In this document: positions 1-7,820 of the stretch, piece after piece
Position numbering within the stretch: the first letter of the stretch is position 1
Layout: every line of letters begins with the position of its first letter
From: JAEHDI01 sp035455185
Lineage (GTDB): Bacteria > Acidobacteriota > Terriglobia > Bryobacterales > Bryobacteraceae
Assembly (NCBI GenBank): GCA_035455185.1
Contig: DATIFQ010000370.1
Coordinates: 1-23,676 of the forward strand
Reading direction: 5' to 3'
Length of the DNA stretch: 23,676 bases
The notes under the pieces: generated by a model
The model's input: only the letters and a program-made list of their open reading frames with translations
Databases searched by the model: none
What the model was told of the DNA's origin: nothing
Made by a program: the position numbers and the translations under genes

Positions 1-72
1 CAGACCGATGGCAAGCGCATCGTTGGATTCGAAGACACTCGCGAGTTCGGGAGGGGAGTCATGCGGAGTCAT
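1..72 (-). CDS. Partial CDS, N-terminus only, possibly DUF2007-like
   Basis: An open frame on the minus strand starts at the ATG at 72-70 and runs off the left edge of the window, giving 24 residues. The peptide starts MTPHDSPPELASVFES and continues NDALAIGL. This resembles by eye the start of small DUF2007 'putative signal transducing' proteins, which begin with a phrase about a value changing followed by an Ala/Leu-rich helix. No convincing Shine-Dalgarno sequence precedes the ATG. Nothing downstream is visible, so the family call is a weak guess. An alternative ATG at 62 in another frame gives a less protein-like sequence. Confidence 0.35.
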   Translation of the reverse strand, partial: MTPHDSPPELASVFESNDALAIGL

Positions 73-106
73 GGTCTTTGACGCGGCGGAACTCGTGCAT
101 CGGCAC

Positions 107-172
107 GGAGAAATGGGGGACAGACAGCCATTTCGCAACAACGGCGAAATGGTAGTCAGTCCCCATTTCTCC
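107..172. repeat. 66-bp near-perfect inverted repeat
   Basis: Left arm 107-136 and right arm 144-172 are almost perfect reverse complements, apart from one extra G and a few mismatches in the middle. They enclose a 7-nt loop at 137-143. Each arm has the GGAGAAATGGGG block at its outer end and a CCATTTCGC block at its inner end. The GGAGAAATG core recurs a third time, reversed, at 221-229, where it forms the end of the adjacent glycosidase gene. The form suggests a dispersed REP-like palindrome; it has no T tract, so it is not a classical intrinsic terminator, though it could still end or protect the upstream minus-strand mRNA. Confidence 0.75.
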
Positions 173-180
173 CCGGTCTT

Positions 181-218
181 TTCCCAAAAACCGCTTGCTG
201 ACGCGCGCGGTTCCCAAA
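181..218. repeat. Short hairpin repeat ('ADARGS' type) between 8-bp direct repeats
   Basis: An imperfect GC hairpin, CCGCTTGC-TGAC-GCGCGCGG at 191-210, is bounded by identical TTCCCAAA octamers at 181-188 and 211-218. One plus-strand frame reads PLADARGS. From memory, peptides like this turn up in many acidobacterial annotations as translations of an intergenic repeat. The flanking octamers could be a target-site duplication or part of the repeat unit. Confidence 0.5.
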
Positions 219-219
219 G

Positions 220-1683
220 TCATTTCTCCGGTTCCTGCGCCAGGCGTAGCGCGACATCCTCTTCGAAGGGCGGTGAGGCGAGTTCGCGAAGGCCGCCGGG
301 GTGGTCGAATTTCTCGTCACGGTCAGTTCGTCCGGTTTTCGTGTTGATCCACTCGGCGCGGTAGCGGCCGCGCGGCACGTCCAGTGCGAGGGTGCATGGG
401 GAACTGCCGGTGAGATAGATCGCGTACGCCTTTCCCGGGGCCGACAGTGCGTGCGTCACCGCACCGGGCGATTTCCGGACCACGGCGTTGTCCGGGGCCA
501 TCTCCAGGAAGGGCAGGGAATGGATGAAATCGCTCAGCACCCTGAGCTGCTTTCGAAGCACGGGGCTGCCGCCGCCAGGGCCGTTCGGCTCGGTGTCCGT
601 GCCGTCCTCGCGCCCAACGGTGAAGGAGTAGTCCAGATTGTTGAACAGACCGCCGCCCGCAAGAAGGAAGTCCCACCCCTGCCGGCGATAGACGGAATCC
701 GAATTCCCGAGGAACCCGGATTCGTCGTAGCCGATCAGCTTGTTCCATCTGTAGTTCCACGTCACCGCCTCGGGGTAGGCGTAGTGGAAGTGAAGGATCG
801 ACACCTCGGGCGCCACTTCGCGGACAGCATAGAGGGAGTTGCAGTAGTTCTGCGCGATCAGATGCCGTTTCGGGAGAGCCGCTTCCTCGGGCACGATCAC
901 CGACGCGATGCGGCGCTGCCAGGCGAGCGACGCGTCGCCGGCAACTTCCACCGTCTTCGGATAGCGGCTGAGTGCCGAGTCCGTCGGATAGGGGCTGATC
1001 GTCTCGACCTTCACCGGAGCGTCCGCCCAAGGCTCGTTCTGGATCTCGAAGAAGACGTTGTCGAACTCGTTCAACTCTCGAACGATCTTCCGCACCATCT
1101 GTTCCTGGCGCTCGAGAATATTCCCATTGTCGAGGGTGTTCAGTTTGCGCCAGTCGATCGCAGACGTGCCGTTGACGTTATTGGCCGGGTTCAGCGGGCT
1201 CAGATTCCAATGCTCGTCCCGATAGCTGGAACAGAAAAGGGTGACCTCGACGACAATTCCACGCTTGCCGGCCTCTCTGACAAAGCTCTTCAGGCGGGTG
1301 AAGTATTCGCCGCTCCAGCGGTCGAGATCAAACTTCGCGCCGCCGCCGGCGTAGCCGGGCGTCGAAGTCCGCGCCCACGGCGGCAGGAACCGGCCCTGCG
1401 CGGGGGCGAGTGTGTTCCGCTTGATCCCGAATGCACCCGGCTTCTCGACGTAAGAACCCGCGAAGATGCGCGTGTAATTCATCCCGTCCGCGGAAAGCGT
1501 TTCGAGGTATTTCCGGTAATCGAAATCCGGGTTCAGAACGGCGCCGTAGTGTTCGGCCGAAGTCACCAGCACAACCGGCTTGCCGCGGAACAGGAAGTAG
1601 TGCGGGTTGGCGGGGTGCAACCGGATCGGGTCCGCAGCGACGGCGAACAGTCCCGAGGCCAGCAGAAGGATCAGAGCTCGCAT
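220..1683 (-). CDS. Secreted TIM-barrel glycosidase-like protein (clan GH-A type)
   Basis: The protein has 487 residues and starts with a signal peptide (MRALILLLASGLFAVAA, then DPIRLHPANPHYF). The body is a (beta/alpha)8 cellulase-like domain: an FRGKPVVLVTSAEHYG opening, then FFEIQNEPW with Glu217 in the NEP position typical of the clan GH-A acid/base, and Glu321 in GYDESGF as a possible nucleophile. A small beta domain follows. The start at 1683 is chosen because GGAGGATT lies just upstream and the signal peptide begins there. The frame also opens at 1743, overlapping the stop of the aminotransferase gene, but that adds a basic extension before the signal peptide. It is the last gene of a three-gene operon. 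Substrate is unknown. The stop codon lies in a copy of the neighbouring repeat. Confidence 0.8.
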   Translation of the reverse strand: MRALILLLASGLFAVAADPIRLHPANPHYFLFRGKPVVLVTSAEHYGAVLNPDFDYRKYLETLSADGMNYTRIFAGSYVEKPGAFGIKRNTLAPAQGRFLPPWARTSTPGYAGGGAKFDLDRWSGEYFTRLKSFVREAGKRGIVVEVTLFCSSYRDEHWNLSPLNPANNVNGTSAIDWRKLNTLDNGNILERQEQMVRKIVRELNEFDNVFFEIQNEPWADAPVKVETISPYPTDSALSRYPKTVEVAGDASLAWQRRIASVIVPEEAALPKRHLIAQNYCNSLYAVREVAPEVSILHFHYAYPEAVTWNYRWNKLIGYDESGFLGNSDSVYRRQGWDFLLAGGGLFNNLDYSFTVGREDGTDTEPNGPGGGSPVLRKQLRVLSDFIHSLPFLEMAPDNAVVRKSPGAVTHALSAPGKAYAIYLTGSSPCTLALDVPRGRYRAEWINTKTGRTDRDEKFDHPGGLRELASPPFEEDVALRLAQEPEK

Positions 1684-1739
1684 CGGACTAATCCTCCACG
1701 CCAGCGCGGGAGCGCTGCGCCTGCGAAAACCTCTACGAT

Positions 1740-3032
1740 TCATTTGTCAAGCACCTTGCGGAACGCCGTGATGATGTCGTCCTCGTCCTTTTCCGTGAGG
1801 CACGACGGAATCGGCAGAAGGATACTTCGCTCGAACAGGCTGTCGGCGACGGGACAGGCGCCCTTGGCGTAGTTCCGCGCAAGCTCCGCGTTTTCGGCGA
1901 GCGACCAAGGGAAGCCTTTGGGATCGACGCTCCCCTTTTCGACCAGGCTGACGTTGTTGTAGTAGAGGTGCAGGCCCCAATCCGTCATCACCACGTTCGA
2001 CACGCCCTGCGGCCAGGTGACGATGCCCTCGGCGCGAAGCGCCGTGTTAACTTTCCGCGCCGTCTCCGCCTCGGGGTAGGTTGTGATCAGGAAGCAGCCG
2101 GTGTCACCCTCGGGATCCTGGATCCGGCGGAGCGCAACCTTCTCCGGAAAGCGCTCCAATGCCTCGCGGATGCGGTACTTGCTGCGGCGCATTGCGGCGA
2201 TCGTGTTGGGCAGCTTCTCGAGCTGCACGCGAAGGACGGCCGCACGCAGCTCGTCGAGGCGGTAGCCGCGGCCCCAGAGCCGCATGTCGGGCTCGTCGAA
2301 GACGAGCCGGCCGCTGTCGTCCCGCCGGTAGCCGAGGTCGTGGCAGGCGAACGCGCGCTGGTGGAGCCTCGGGTCGGAGGTCACAATCGCGCCTCCCTCG
2401 CCCGCCGTCATGTTCTTGTTCATCTGAAAGCTGTAGATGCCCATGTCGCCGAAGGTGCCGACTTTTCGGCCACCGATGCTCCCGCCGGCGCACTGGGCGC
2501 AGTCCTCGAGCAGCCAGAGGCCCTCCGCGCGCGCGAGCGCAGCGATGGCGGCCGCGTCGCCGGGCGCCCCGCTCATGTGAACGAGGATGATGCCGCGCGT
2601 CCGGGACGTGATCTGCTTCTCCACTTCCACCGGATTGAGACAGAACGTGTCGTCGATGTCGGCGAGCACGGGGATGGCGCCGAGGTTCACCACCGCTGCG
2701 AGCACGGACACCCATAGGTAGGCCGGGACGATCACTTCCTGGCCCGGTCCGACGCCGAGCGCGGCAAGCGCTGTGTGCAACGCTCCGGTTCCACTCGCCA
2801 CCGCGACGGCGTACGGCGCTCCCGTGAAACGCGCGAACTCCTCTTCGAACGACTCGACCTCCTTTTGCAGATCGATGCCGTAGTACCGGAAGAGGGAGCG
2901 CGAGCGAAGCACACGGACGGCTGCCTCAACCTCCCGTTCGTCGATGTGATGCACTCCTGGAAATTCAAGCGGCAGCGGTTCCTTCCGTACCGGTTCTGCC
3001 GCCATATTGACGACTGGTTCTTTGTCGCTCAT
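1740..3032 (-). CDS. DegT/DnrJ/EryC1/StrS aminotransferase, KdnA-like
   Basis: This 430-residue protein is a PLP-dependent sugar aminotransferase of the DegT/StrS family (fold type I, cytoplasmic, usually acting on keto-sugars with glutamate as amino donor). Visible are ASGTGALHTAL (79-89), EVIVPAYLW, LLEDCAQCAGG with Asp177 expected to contact the pyridine nitrogen, and FQMNKNMTAGEGG with Lys206 as the Schiff-base lysine. From memory, the FRY segment near residue 48, the LVHMSG motif and the RIQDPEGD segment resemble KdnA, the enzyme making 8-amino-Kdo. No KdnB partner or lipopolysaccharide genes are nearby, so the substrate is open. AAAAGGAT precedes the ATG. It lies 17 bp after the upstream gene and its stop overlaps the alternative start of the next frame, which indicates co-transcription. 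Confidence 0.9.
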   Translation of the reverse strand: MSDKEPVVNMAAEPVRKEPLPLEFPGVHHIDEREVEAAVRVLRSRSLFRYYGIDLQKEVESFEEEFARFTGAPYAVAVASGTGALHTALAALGVGPGQEVIVPAYLWVSVLAAVVNLGAIPVLADIDDTFCLNPVEVEKQITSRTRGIILVHMSGAPGDAAAIAALARAEGLWLLEDCAQCAGGSIGGRKVGTFGDMGIYSFQMNKNMTAGEGGAIVTSDPRLHQRAFACHDLGYRRDDSGRLVFDEPDMRLWGRGYRLDELRAAVLRVQLEKLPNTIAAMRRSKYRIREALERFPEKVALRRIQDPEGDTGCFLITTYPEAETARKVNTALRAEGIVTWPQGVSNVVMTDWGLHLYYNNVSLVEKGSVDPKGFPWSLAENAELARNYAKGACPVADSLFERSILLPIPSCLTEKDEDDIITAFRKVLDK

Positions 3033-3049
3033 CTTCGATCCTTTTTGAT

Positions 3050-5389
3050 TCAGTAGTCGTCTGAGGTACTTGCGTCGCGCTTCTTCTTCTTTTGGGCCGC
3101 GCCGGGGTCGCGCCGGACGGCCGTAGCTTCCAGGGTTTTGTCCGGTTTGGCCGAGAGCAGGATTACCGTGGAACGCCCGTGTCGAGGCACGACGATCTTC
3201 ACCATGTCGCCCGAGTGCTCGGCCGTTACCTTGGCAGTCTCGCGCAAATCGACCGCCGAGACATAGACATTCGTCATCGACGCCGCGTCCGGCAGCCGGC
3301 AGATCACCTCCAGGTCGTTATCCGCTTCGGTCGACTTGCGCAGAATCCGCCACGGCGAAGTCACCGTGACCATCACGCTGCCGTCCGGCAGGCGGAAAAT
3401 ATTGCCGTCGGTATTCTCGGGCAATTCCAGCGCCTCGGGATGGAAGATCCACTTCTTGCCCTTCAGCCGCTGGATGAACGGCGCGTAGATCTTCTCGATC
3501 TCTTTGTTGCGGGCTACCTGTTCGGGCGGCAGCGGGCGGCGCTTTTCGTCCGTCGCGCCGAGGTCCGAGTAGAACAGCCCGTAACGGAGGCAATCCTGGA
3601 AGAACAATTCGGCGTGGGTGCCGGAAGCACCGTCGAGCATCATCATGTGCCGGTTCAGCCCGAGGAAGCTCTGTGCGGCGATCCAGTGGGGGGTCTCTTC
3701 CTCGGGGGTGTTTTCGATCACCATGATGCCGTCGAGGCCCTCGCAGGCGGTGATGGTGGTCGGCTTGTTCGCCGTGAACGTCATGCCCTTGCTGCGGAGC
3801 AGCGGACCGACGTGGTCACGCATCATCCGCTCATACATGAACAACGGGTAGTAGGCCGGCTTGTTGTTGACCATGGTGATCCCGTCGTCGTGCGCGAAGT
3901 CGAACATGTAGCTGCGGCCGTAGACGTCCCAGAAGAAGCCGGCGAGGTCGGGATAGGCCTCCACCAGCTCCTTCGCCTGGCGGATCATGTGCTGGCCGAA
4001 CGGCGACACCGGGTCGGCGTTCATCAGGTAGCAGGCGCGCTTGTCGGGATACTCTGCGGCGCGGAAAGCGCCGACCGGCCGGTCCGACTCGTCGCGGGCG
4101 ATGCTCTCCGGGAACTCCTTTTCGGCGTACCAGTATTCAGCTTCGGTGATGTTGTAGTAGATGAAAGTGCCGATGCCGAACTCCAGATTTCTGCGGTGGT
4201 GCCGCCGGATTTTGTCGCGGCTCAGGGTCGTCTGCTCGCGGGGCAGGTGAGAGTCGCAGACCCAGGTTTCAACGTCCGGCTTCGGGATCATGAGGCCATA
4301 CCACGGAAAGTGGCCGTGCTGTTCCTCCCATTTCACCCCGCGGTCGCGCCTCCCTTCGACAATCTTCCGCCGATCGTTCTCGGTAAGCGCGTCCTTCAGC
4401 AGTTCTCCCTGCGAGGCATAGACGCCGTCCCACTTGTCGAACTTCGGGTCGGCGTCGAAGTACTTCCGATAGCGCTCATAGACCCATCCGAGCGCGGGCC
4501 GCCAGTCGGAGGGATGCACGGAGATCAGCAGGCTCGTCTCGATGTTGCGGTTGTCCCGCAGCCCGAGGTACTCGTTGCTGACCTGGAGATACGGCCGCTC
4601 ACGCATCGGATAGTGCCGCGAGTTCCAGTGGAAATCAGCGGTCGCTCCAGTGTTGTTCAGGAAACGGACGCGAACAGCCGGCACCTCGAAGGCGGAAGCG
4701 AACGAGATAGCTCGCTTGTTCTCCCGCGAGTAGAAGACGACCATCGGGATGTTCGTGCGCCACCGTGCTTCGCCGACCGCACCCGAGACCGACTGGCCGT
4801 ATTCAATCGCCCATGGGGTGTAGGGTTTCATGGGGATCGAATCGGAGATTGGCGCCCAGCCGCGGTAGCGGCCGAGTGGCAGCGGAGCGAACTGGATCAC
4901 ACGTACTGTCCGGTCCTTGCCCTGGGTTTTCTTCAGCCGAACATCCCAGCGGAGGTGATCCGCGCTAAGAGTAAACGTTTCCGTGACGGTGAAATCCGCG
5001 CCGGGGAACGTCTTGTCGACCGAGAGAGATACCGAACCTCCGGCATTGCCGGAGCGGGCCGCAGTGACGGTGGCGTTCTCCGCGAGGTCTGAAAACTCGC
5101 GGTTCGCCAGCTCATCGTACAGCGTGATCCCGGCGACGCGCTCGCCAACTTCGAATTCGCGGGCAGGTACCGCGCCACTCACCTTTTGATTGCAGTAGTC
5201 CTCGTTGCTGGTGCGGTCGAGCAGGCGACGGATGGCGCCCGTGTTCTTGTCGACGGCGATCTCCAGGCCTTCGTTGGCGGCGACCCAAAGGCCGCCTTCC
5301 TCCCTCGCCGAGGGAGCGCCGCCCTGCGCTGCGAGGCAGAGGCCGGCAAGACAGATGCTCAGGAGTACAATAGCGCTGCGAATCTTCAT
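3050..5389 (-). CDS. Secreted two-domain TIM-barrel hydrolase-like protein
   Basis: This 779-residue protein begins with a signal peptide (MKIRSAIVLLSICLAGLCLAA). Residues from about 30 to 300 look like a beta-sandwich of the kind found in front of glycosidase barrels (GLEIAVDKNTGAIRRLLD). Residues from about 320 to 640 look like a TIM barrel, with GTFIYYNITEAEYWY, then AGFFWDVYGRSYMFDFAHDDG and MVIENTPEEE as Asp/Glu-rich strand ends where catalytic acids would lie. A C-terminal beta domain is followed by a lysine-rich tail. I do not recognise a precise family; DUF6259-like or alpha-galactosidase-like proteins are possibilities. CAGGAACTCTC precedes the ATG. It is the first gene of the operon with the aminotransferase and the clan-A glycosidase, suggesting a shared glycan or amino-sugar substrate (inference). 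Confidence 0.75.
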   Translation of the reverse strand: MKIRSAIVLLSICLAGLCLAAQGGAPSAREEGGLWVAANEGLEIAVDKNTGAIRRLLDRTSNEDYCNQKVSGAVPAREFEVGERVAGITLYDELANREFSDLAENATVTAARSGNAGGSVSLSVDKTFPGADFTVTETFTLSADHLRWDVRLKKTQGKDRTVRVIQFAPLPLGRYRGWAPISDSIPMKPYTPWAIEYGQSVSGAVGEARWRTNIPMVVFYSRENKRAISFASAFEVPAVRVRFLNNTGATADFHWNSRHYPMRERPYLQVSNEYLGLRDNRNIETSLLISVHPSDWRPALGWVYERYRKYFDADPKFDKWDGVYASQGELLKDALTENDRRKIVEGRRDRGVKWEEQHGHFPWYGLMIPKPDVETWVCDSHLPREQTTLSRDKIRRHHRRNLEFGIGTFIYYNITEAEYWYAEKEFPESIARDESDRPVGAFRAAEYPDKRACYLMNADPVSPFGQHMIRQAKELVEAYPDLAGFFWDVYGRSYMFDFAHDDGITMVNNKPAYYPLFMYERMMRDHVGPLLRSKGMTFTANKPTTITACEGLDGIMVIENTPEEETPHWIAAQSFLGLNRHMMMLDGASGTHAELFFQDCLRYGLFYSDLGATDEKRRPLPPEQVARNKEIEKIYAPFIQRLKGKKWIFHPEALELPENTDGNIFRLPDGSVMVTVTSPWRILRKSTEADNDLEVICRLPDAASMTNVYVSAVDLRETAKVTAEHSGDMVKIVVPRHGRSTVILLSAKPDKTLEATAVRRDPGAAQKKKKRDASTSDDY

Positions 5390-5485
5390 GAGAGTTCCTG
5401 TGTTTCGGATTGTCGCGTCCCAGATTATCGCCCGCTCTATGCACAGTCAAGGTAAGGCGACACACGCGGAGTACGATACAGGTCT
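5390..5485. promoter_or_regulatory. Divergent promoter region
   Basis: This 96-bp gap separates the start of the minus-strand hydrolase operon from the plus-strand nucleoside-hydrolase-like gene, so promoters for both must lie here or inside the neighbouring genes. A TACGAT hexamer at 5472-5477 could be a plus-strand -10 element only about 9 nt before the ATG, with no good -35. No operator palindrome is evident. Confidence 0.35.
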
Positions 5486-6601
5486 ATGCGTTCCATCATC
5501 GCTCTGCTCATCATCCTGCTCGCTCCCGTTCATGTGGCCGGAGTGGAGAAGGTTCCGCTGATTCACACGACGGACTTGTTCCATCCGCCCGCCGATCCCG
5601 ACGATCACCTTGATCTCGCGACTCTATTCGCGCTCGATGAGTTCGACATCCGGGCGGTGCTGTTGGATCGAGCCGTCATGCAGTCGACTGCGGCGGGAGA
5701 ACCGGATCGCGAACCCGGCTTCGTACCAGTCGTCCAGCTTTGCTACCTGACGGGCCGGAGCACTCCCGTGGCTGCCGGTCCGGCGGCGCCATTGAAAGCG
5801 CCAGTGGACCCCGCGACAGACCGTCCCCGCCGCGAGCAGGCGGCGATCGATCTGCTGCTGCGAGCGCTTCGAGAGAGCCCGGAGCCGGTGGTCGTGACGG
5901 TACTCGGCAGCGCGCGCATCGTGACCGCGGCGTTCAACCGCGATCCCGACCTTCTGCGCCGCAAAGTGAGGAGCGTCGTTGTGAATGCAGGCTCGAGCGG
6001 AGATGACGCTTCGGAGTACAACGTCATGATCGACGTGGCGGCGTACGTGGGGCTATTCCGCAGCGGTCTGCCGATCGATTGGTACCCCTGCGCCGCGCCG
6101 GGACCGAATCGTTCCGTTGCGCTGAATACCGCGGACCGGAATTCGTATTGGAAAGCCGCCCACGCGGATCTGTTCCGCGGCCTGCCGCAGCCGCTGCTCG
6201 GATGGTTCGTCCACGGCTTTGCCGCGAACGGCCGCGGCGATCTTCTGCGCGCGTTGCGCGAGCAGGGTCGAGGCTCCGCCGGTGCGATGCTGATGCAGGG
6301 AGAGCGGCACATGTGGTCGACGGCGTCGATGGCGCTGGCGGCAGGGAGAGTGCTAGCGAAGACCCCGGAAGGATGGCGGTTCGTTCCGGCGGCGAAGGCG
6401 CCCGCTGGCGTCGAAATGCAGCTACTGGCGCTCGATCCGGTTTCGGTCACCATCAGCGATGACGGTAAGACGAAATGGCAGCCCGCTCCGGACGGCAGCC
6501 ACATCCGGTTGTTCCGGCGGCATGCCGGTCCCGGGCATACTGCCGCCGTTACAGAGGCCCTGAACGCGCTGCTACGCTCTCTGCCGGTGGACCCGCTGTA
6601 G
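5486..6601 (+). CDS. Exported nucleoside-hydrolase-like protein
   Basis: The protein has 371 residues. An N-terminal signal peptide (MRSIIALLIILLAPVHVAG) indicates export. The mature part starts with PLIHTTDLFHPPADPDDHLD, a variant of the N-terminal Asp cluster (Asp30, Asp37, Asp39, Asp40, Asp43) that binds calcium and the ribose in inosine/uridine-preferring nucleoside hydrolases. VTVLGSARIVTAAF and VVVNAGSSG follow, then EYNVMIDVAAY (Glu177, Asn179, Asp183), matching the family's E-x-N-x-x-x-D block. Because the Asp cluster is spaced unlike the classical DxDxxxDD motif, activity on nucleosides is not certain. It is a single gene facing away from the glycosidase operon and convergent with the sialidase. 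The ATG lacks a clear Shine-Dalgarno sequence. Confidence 0.75.
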   Translation: MRSIIALLIILLAPVHVAGVEKVPLIHTTDLFHPPADPDDHLDLATLFALDEFDIRAVLLDRAVMQSTAAGEPDREPGFVPVVQLCYLTGRSTPVAAGPAAPLKAPVDPATDRPRREQAAIDLLLRALRESPEPVVVTVLGSARIVTAAFNRDPDLLRRKVRSVVVNAGSSGDDASEYNVMIDVAAYVGLFRSGLPIDWYPCAAPGPNRSVALNTADRNSYWKAAHADLFRGLPQPLLGWFVHGFAANGRGDLLRALREQGRGSAGAMLMQGERHMWSTASMALAAGRVLAKTPEGWRFVPAAKAPAGVEMQLLALDPVSVTISDDGKTKWQPAPDGSHIRLFRRHAGPGHTAAVTEALNALLRSLPVDPL

Positions 6602-6702
6602 GCTTGAGCTACTCAGTCCAGGGTTCTGCGGACGGACCAATTCTCAGGAAGTGCGGAGGAACTCGCCTGGTGTGACAACGGCGGGAAAAATCTCTCGGAG
6701 CC

Positions 6703-7815
6703 TCATTTCGTAACCTCAGTGAGCCATTTCAGCGTGAATCGGGCGAATGTGATCCGCTCATAGTAACGCGTGTCACCCCGTTCGTAGAGGAGGCCGATCG
6801 ACTTATCCCGCAGCACCGCCAGCGAAGAGTATCCGGACGGGCCTTCGTGGACAAGCCGTGCCGCCGGCCAGGTGCTGCCTTCGTCCAGACTCAGCTTCAC
6901 TGTCATCCTGACCCGTTTCACGTCGGCTGGATTCGAAAACAGCAGGCGGCCGTCGTTCTTCGAGCCCGGCGCGAGGCGGATCAGGCTGGCTTGGCAGACG
7001 GGCTCGATCAACTCCTCGGCTAACGAGGTATCGGACCACGTCAGCCCGCCATCGCGGCTGTGGGCGACCGCGCGCCGGTTCCTGCCGTGGTAACTCCGCA
7101 TGTTCAGCAACAGCGTGCCGTCGCTCAGCTCGACGACCGCCGATTCGTTGGTTTTCTCGCCGGCCACTCCGCCTAGGCTCCAGCTCTTGCCGCCGTCGTC
7201 GCTGTAGATAACGTGTGAGTGCATCACTTTCTCGTCCAGCGTGATGTGATCGCAGGGGACCACGAGACGGCCGCTCGAAAGCTGGATCCCATTGCCGGGA
7301 CCAGTGGCGTACCACGTCCATCCGGGCCGCTTGACGGAGGTGGTGATCTCCACGGGCGCACTCCAGGTCGCCCCGTCGTCCGTACTGCGGCTGAGCCAGA
7401 CTGTCCGCGTGCCGCCGGCGGTTCCATCCACGATCTGCGCTTCGGTGACGTGGCCGGGGTTTCGTGTCAGTAGCAACAGGATCGCGCCGGTCTTGCGTTC
7501 GACCACTGGCGCCGGGTTTCCGATGGTGTCATCGCCGAAGTCGGCGACCACTTGCGCGGGCGTCCATGTCCGGCCGCTGTCGAAGCTCCTTCTAAGCAAC
7601 AGGTCGATGTTGCCGCTGTCACTCGCCGAGCCCTTCCGGCCCTCGCAGAACGCCAGAAGGGTACCTTTCTTCGTCACGACCAGCGCAGGAATGCGGTAGG
7701 TGTGGTACGCTCCTTCACCGCCGCGGAACAACTCCGTCTGCTCGATGCCGGCGCCCGTGATGGCGCCGGGCAGAAGCACCAGTAGCGGCAGAGCCATGAA
7801 AACGCGGCTCGGCAT
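6703..7815 (-). CDS. Secreted exo-alpha-sialidase (neuraminidase)
   Basis: This 370-residue protein carries a signal peptide (MPSRVFMALPLLVLLPGAITG) and one six-bladed-propeller sialidase domain. Visible are the YRIP motif with Arg41 of the carboxylate-binding triad, EGR and NIDL just after it, and five Asp boxes: SFDSGRTW (77-84), STDDGATW (144-151), SDDGGKSW (205-212), SRDGGLTW (253-260) and SLDEGSTW (309-316). NESAVVELSDG supplies the Glu near 224 and GYSSL the likely Tyr nucleophile near 329, so the active site looks intact. The enzyme should release terminal sialic acids outside the cytoplasm. The ATG at 7815 follows GGAGGTG with good spacing. A GTG at 7824 overlaps the stop of the UPF0182 gene, but it lies inside that ribosome site. 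No sialic acid catabolism genes are visible. Confidence 0.88.
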   Translation of the reverse strand: MPSRVFMALPLLVLLPGAITGAGIEQTELFRGGEGAYHTYRIPALVVTKKGTLLAFCEGRKGSASDSGNIDLLLRRSFDSGRTWTPAQVVADFGDDTIGNPAPVVERKTGAILLLLTRNPGHVTEAQIVDGTAGGTRTVWLSRSTDDGATWSAPVEITTSVKRPGWTWYATGPGNGIQLSSGRLVVPCDHITLDEKVMHSHVIYSDDGGKSWSLGGVAGEKTNESAVVELSDGTLLLNMRSYHGRNRRAVAHSRDGGLTWSDTSLAEELIEPVCQASLIRLAPGSKNDGRLLFSNPADVKRVRMTVKLSLDEGSTWPAARLVHEGPSGYSSLAVLRDKSIGLLYERGDTRYYERITFARFTLKWLTEVTK

Positions 7816-7820
7816 CTCGT

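Noticed and set aside
301..1872. 523-codon plus-strand open frame opposite the glycosidase gene
   Set aside because: It is an antisense shadow. The minus strand has a signal peptide, catalytic motifs and a ribosome site; the plus-strand product is Arg/Val-rich with no recognisable domain.
3092..5092. 666-codon plus-strand open frame opposite the TIM-barrel protein
   Set aside because: GC-rich codon use leaves the opposite frame open. The translation is low-complexity, rich in Arg/Val/His, and lacks any motif.
6602..6702. Intrinsic terminator between the convergent nucleoside-hydrolase-like and sialidase genes
   Set aside because: No stable hairpin followed by a T tract is visible on either strand in these 101 bp.
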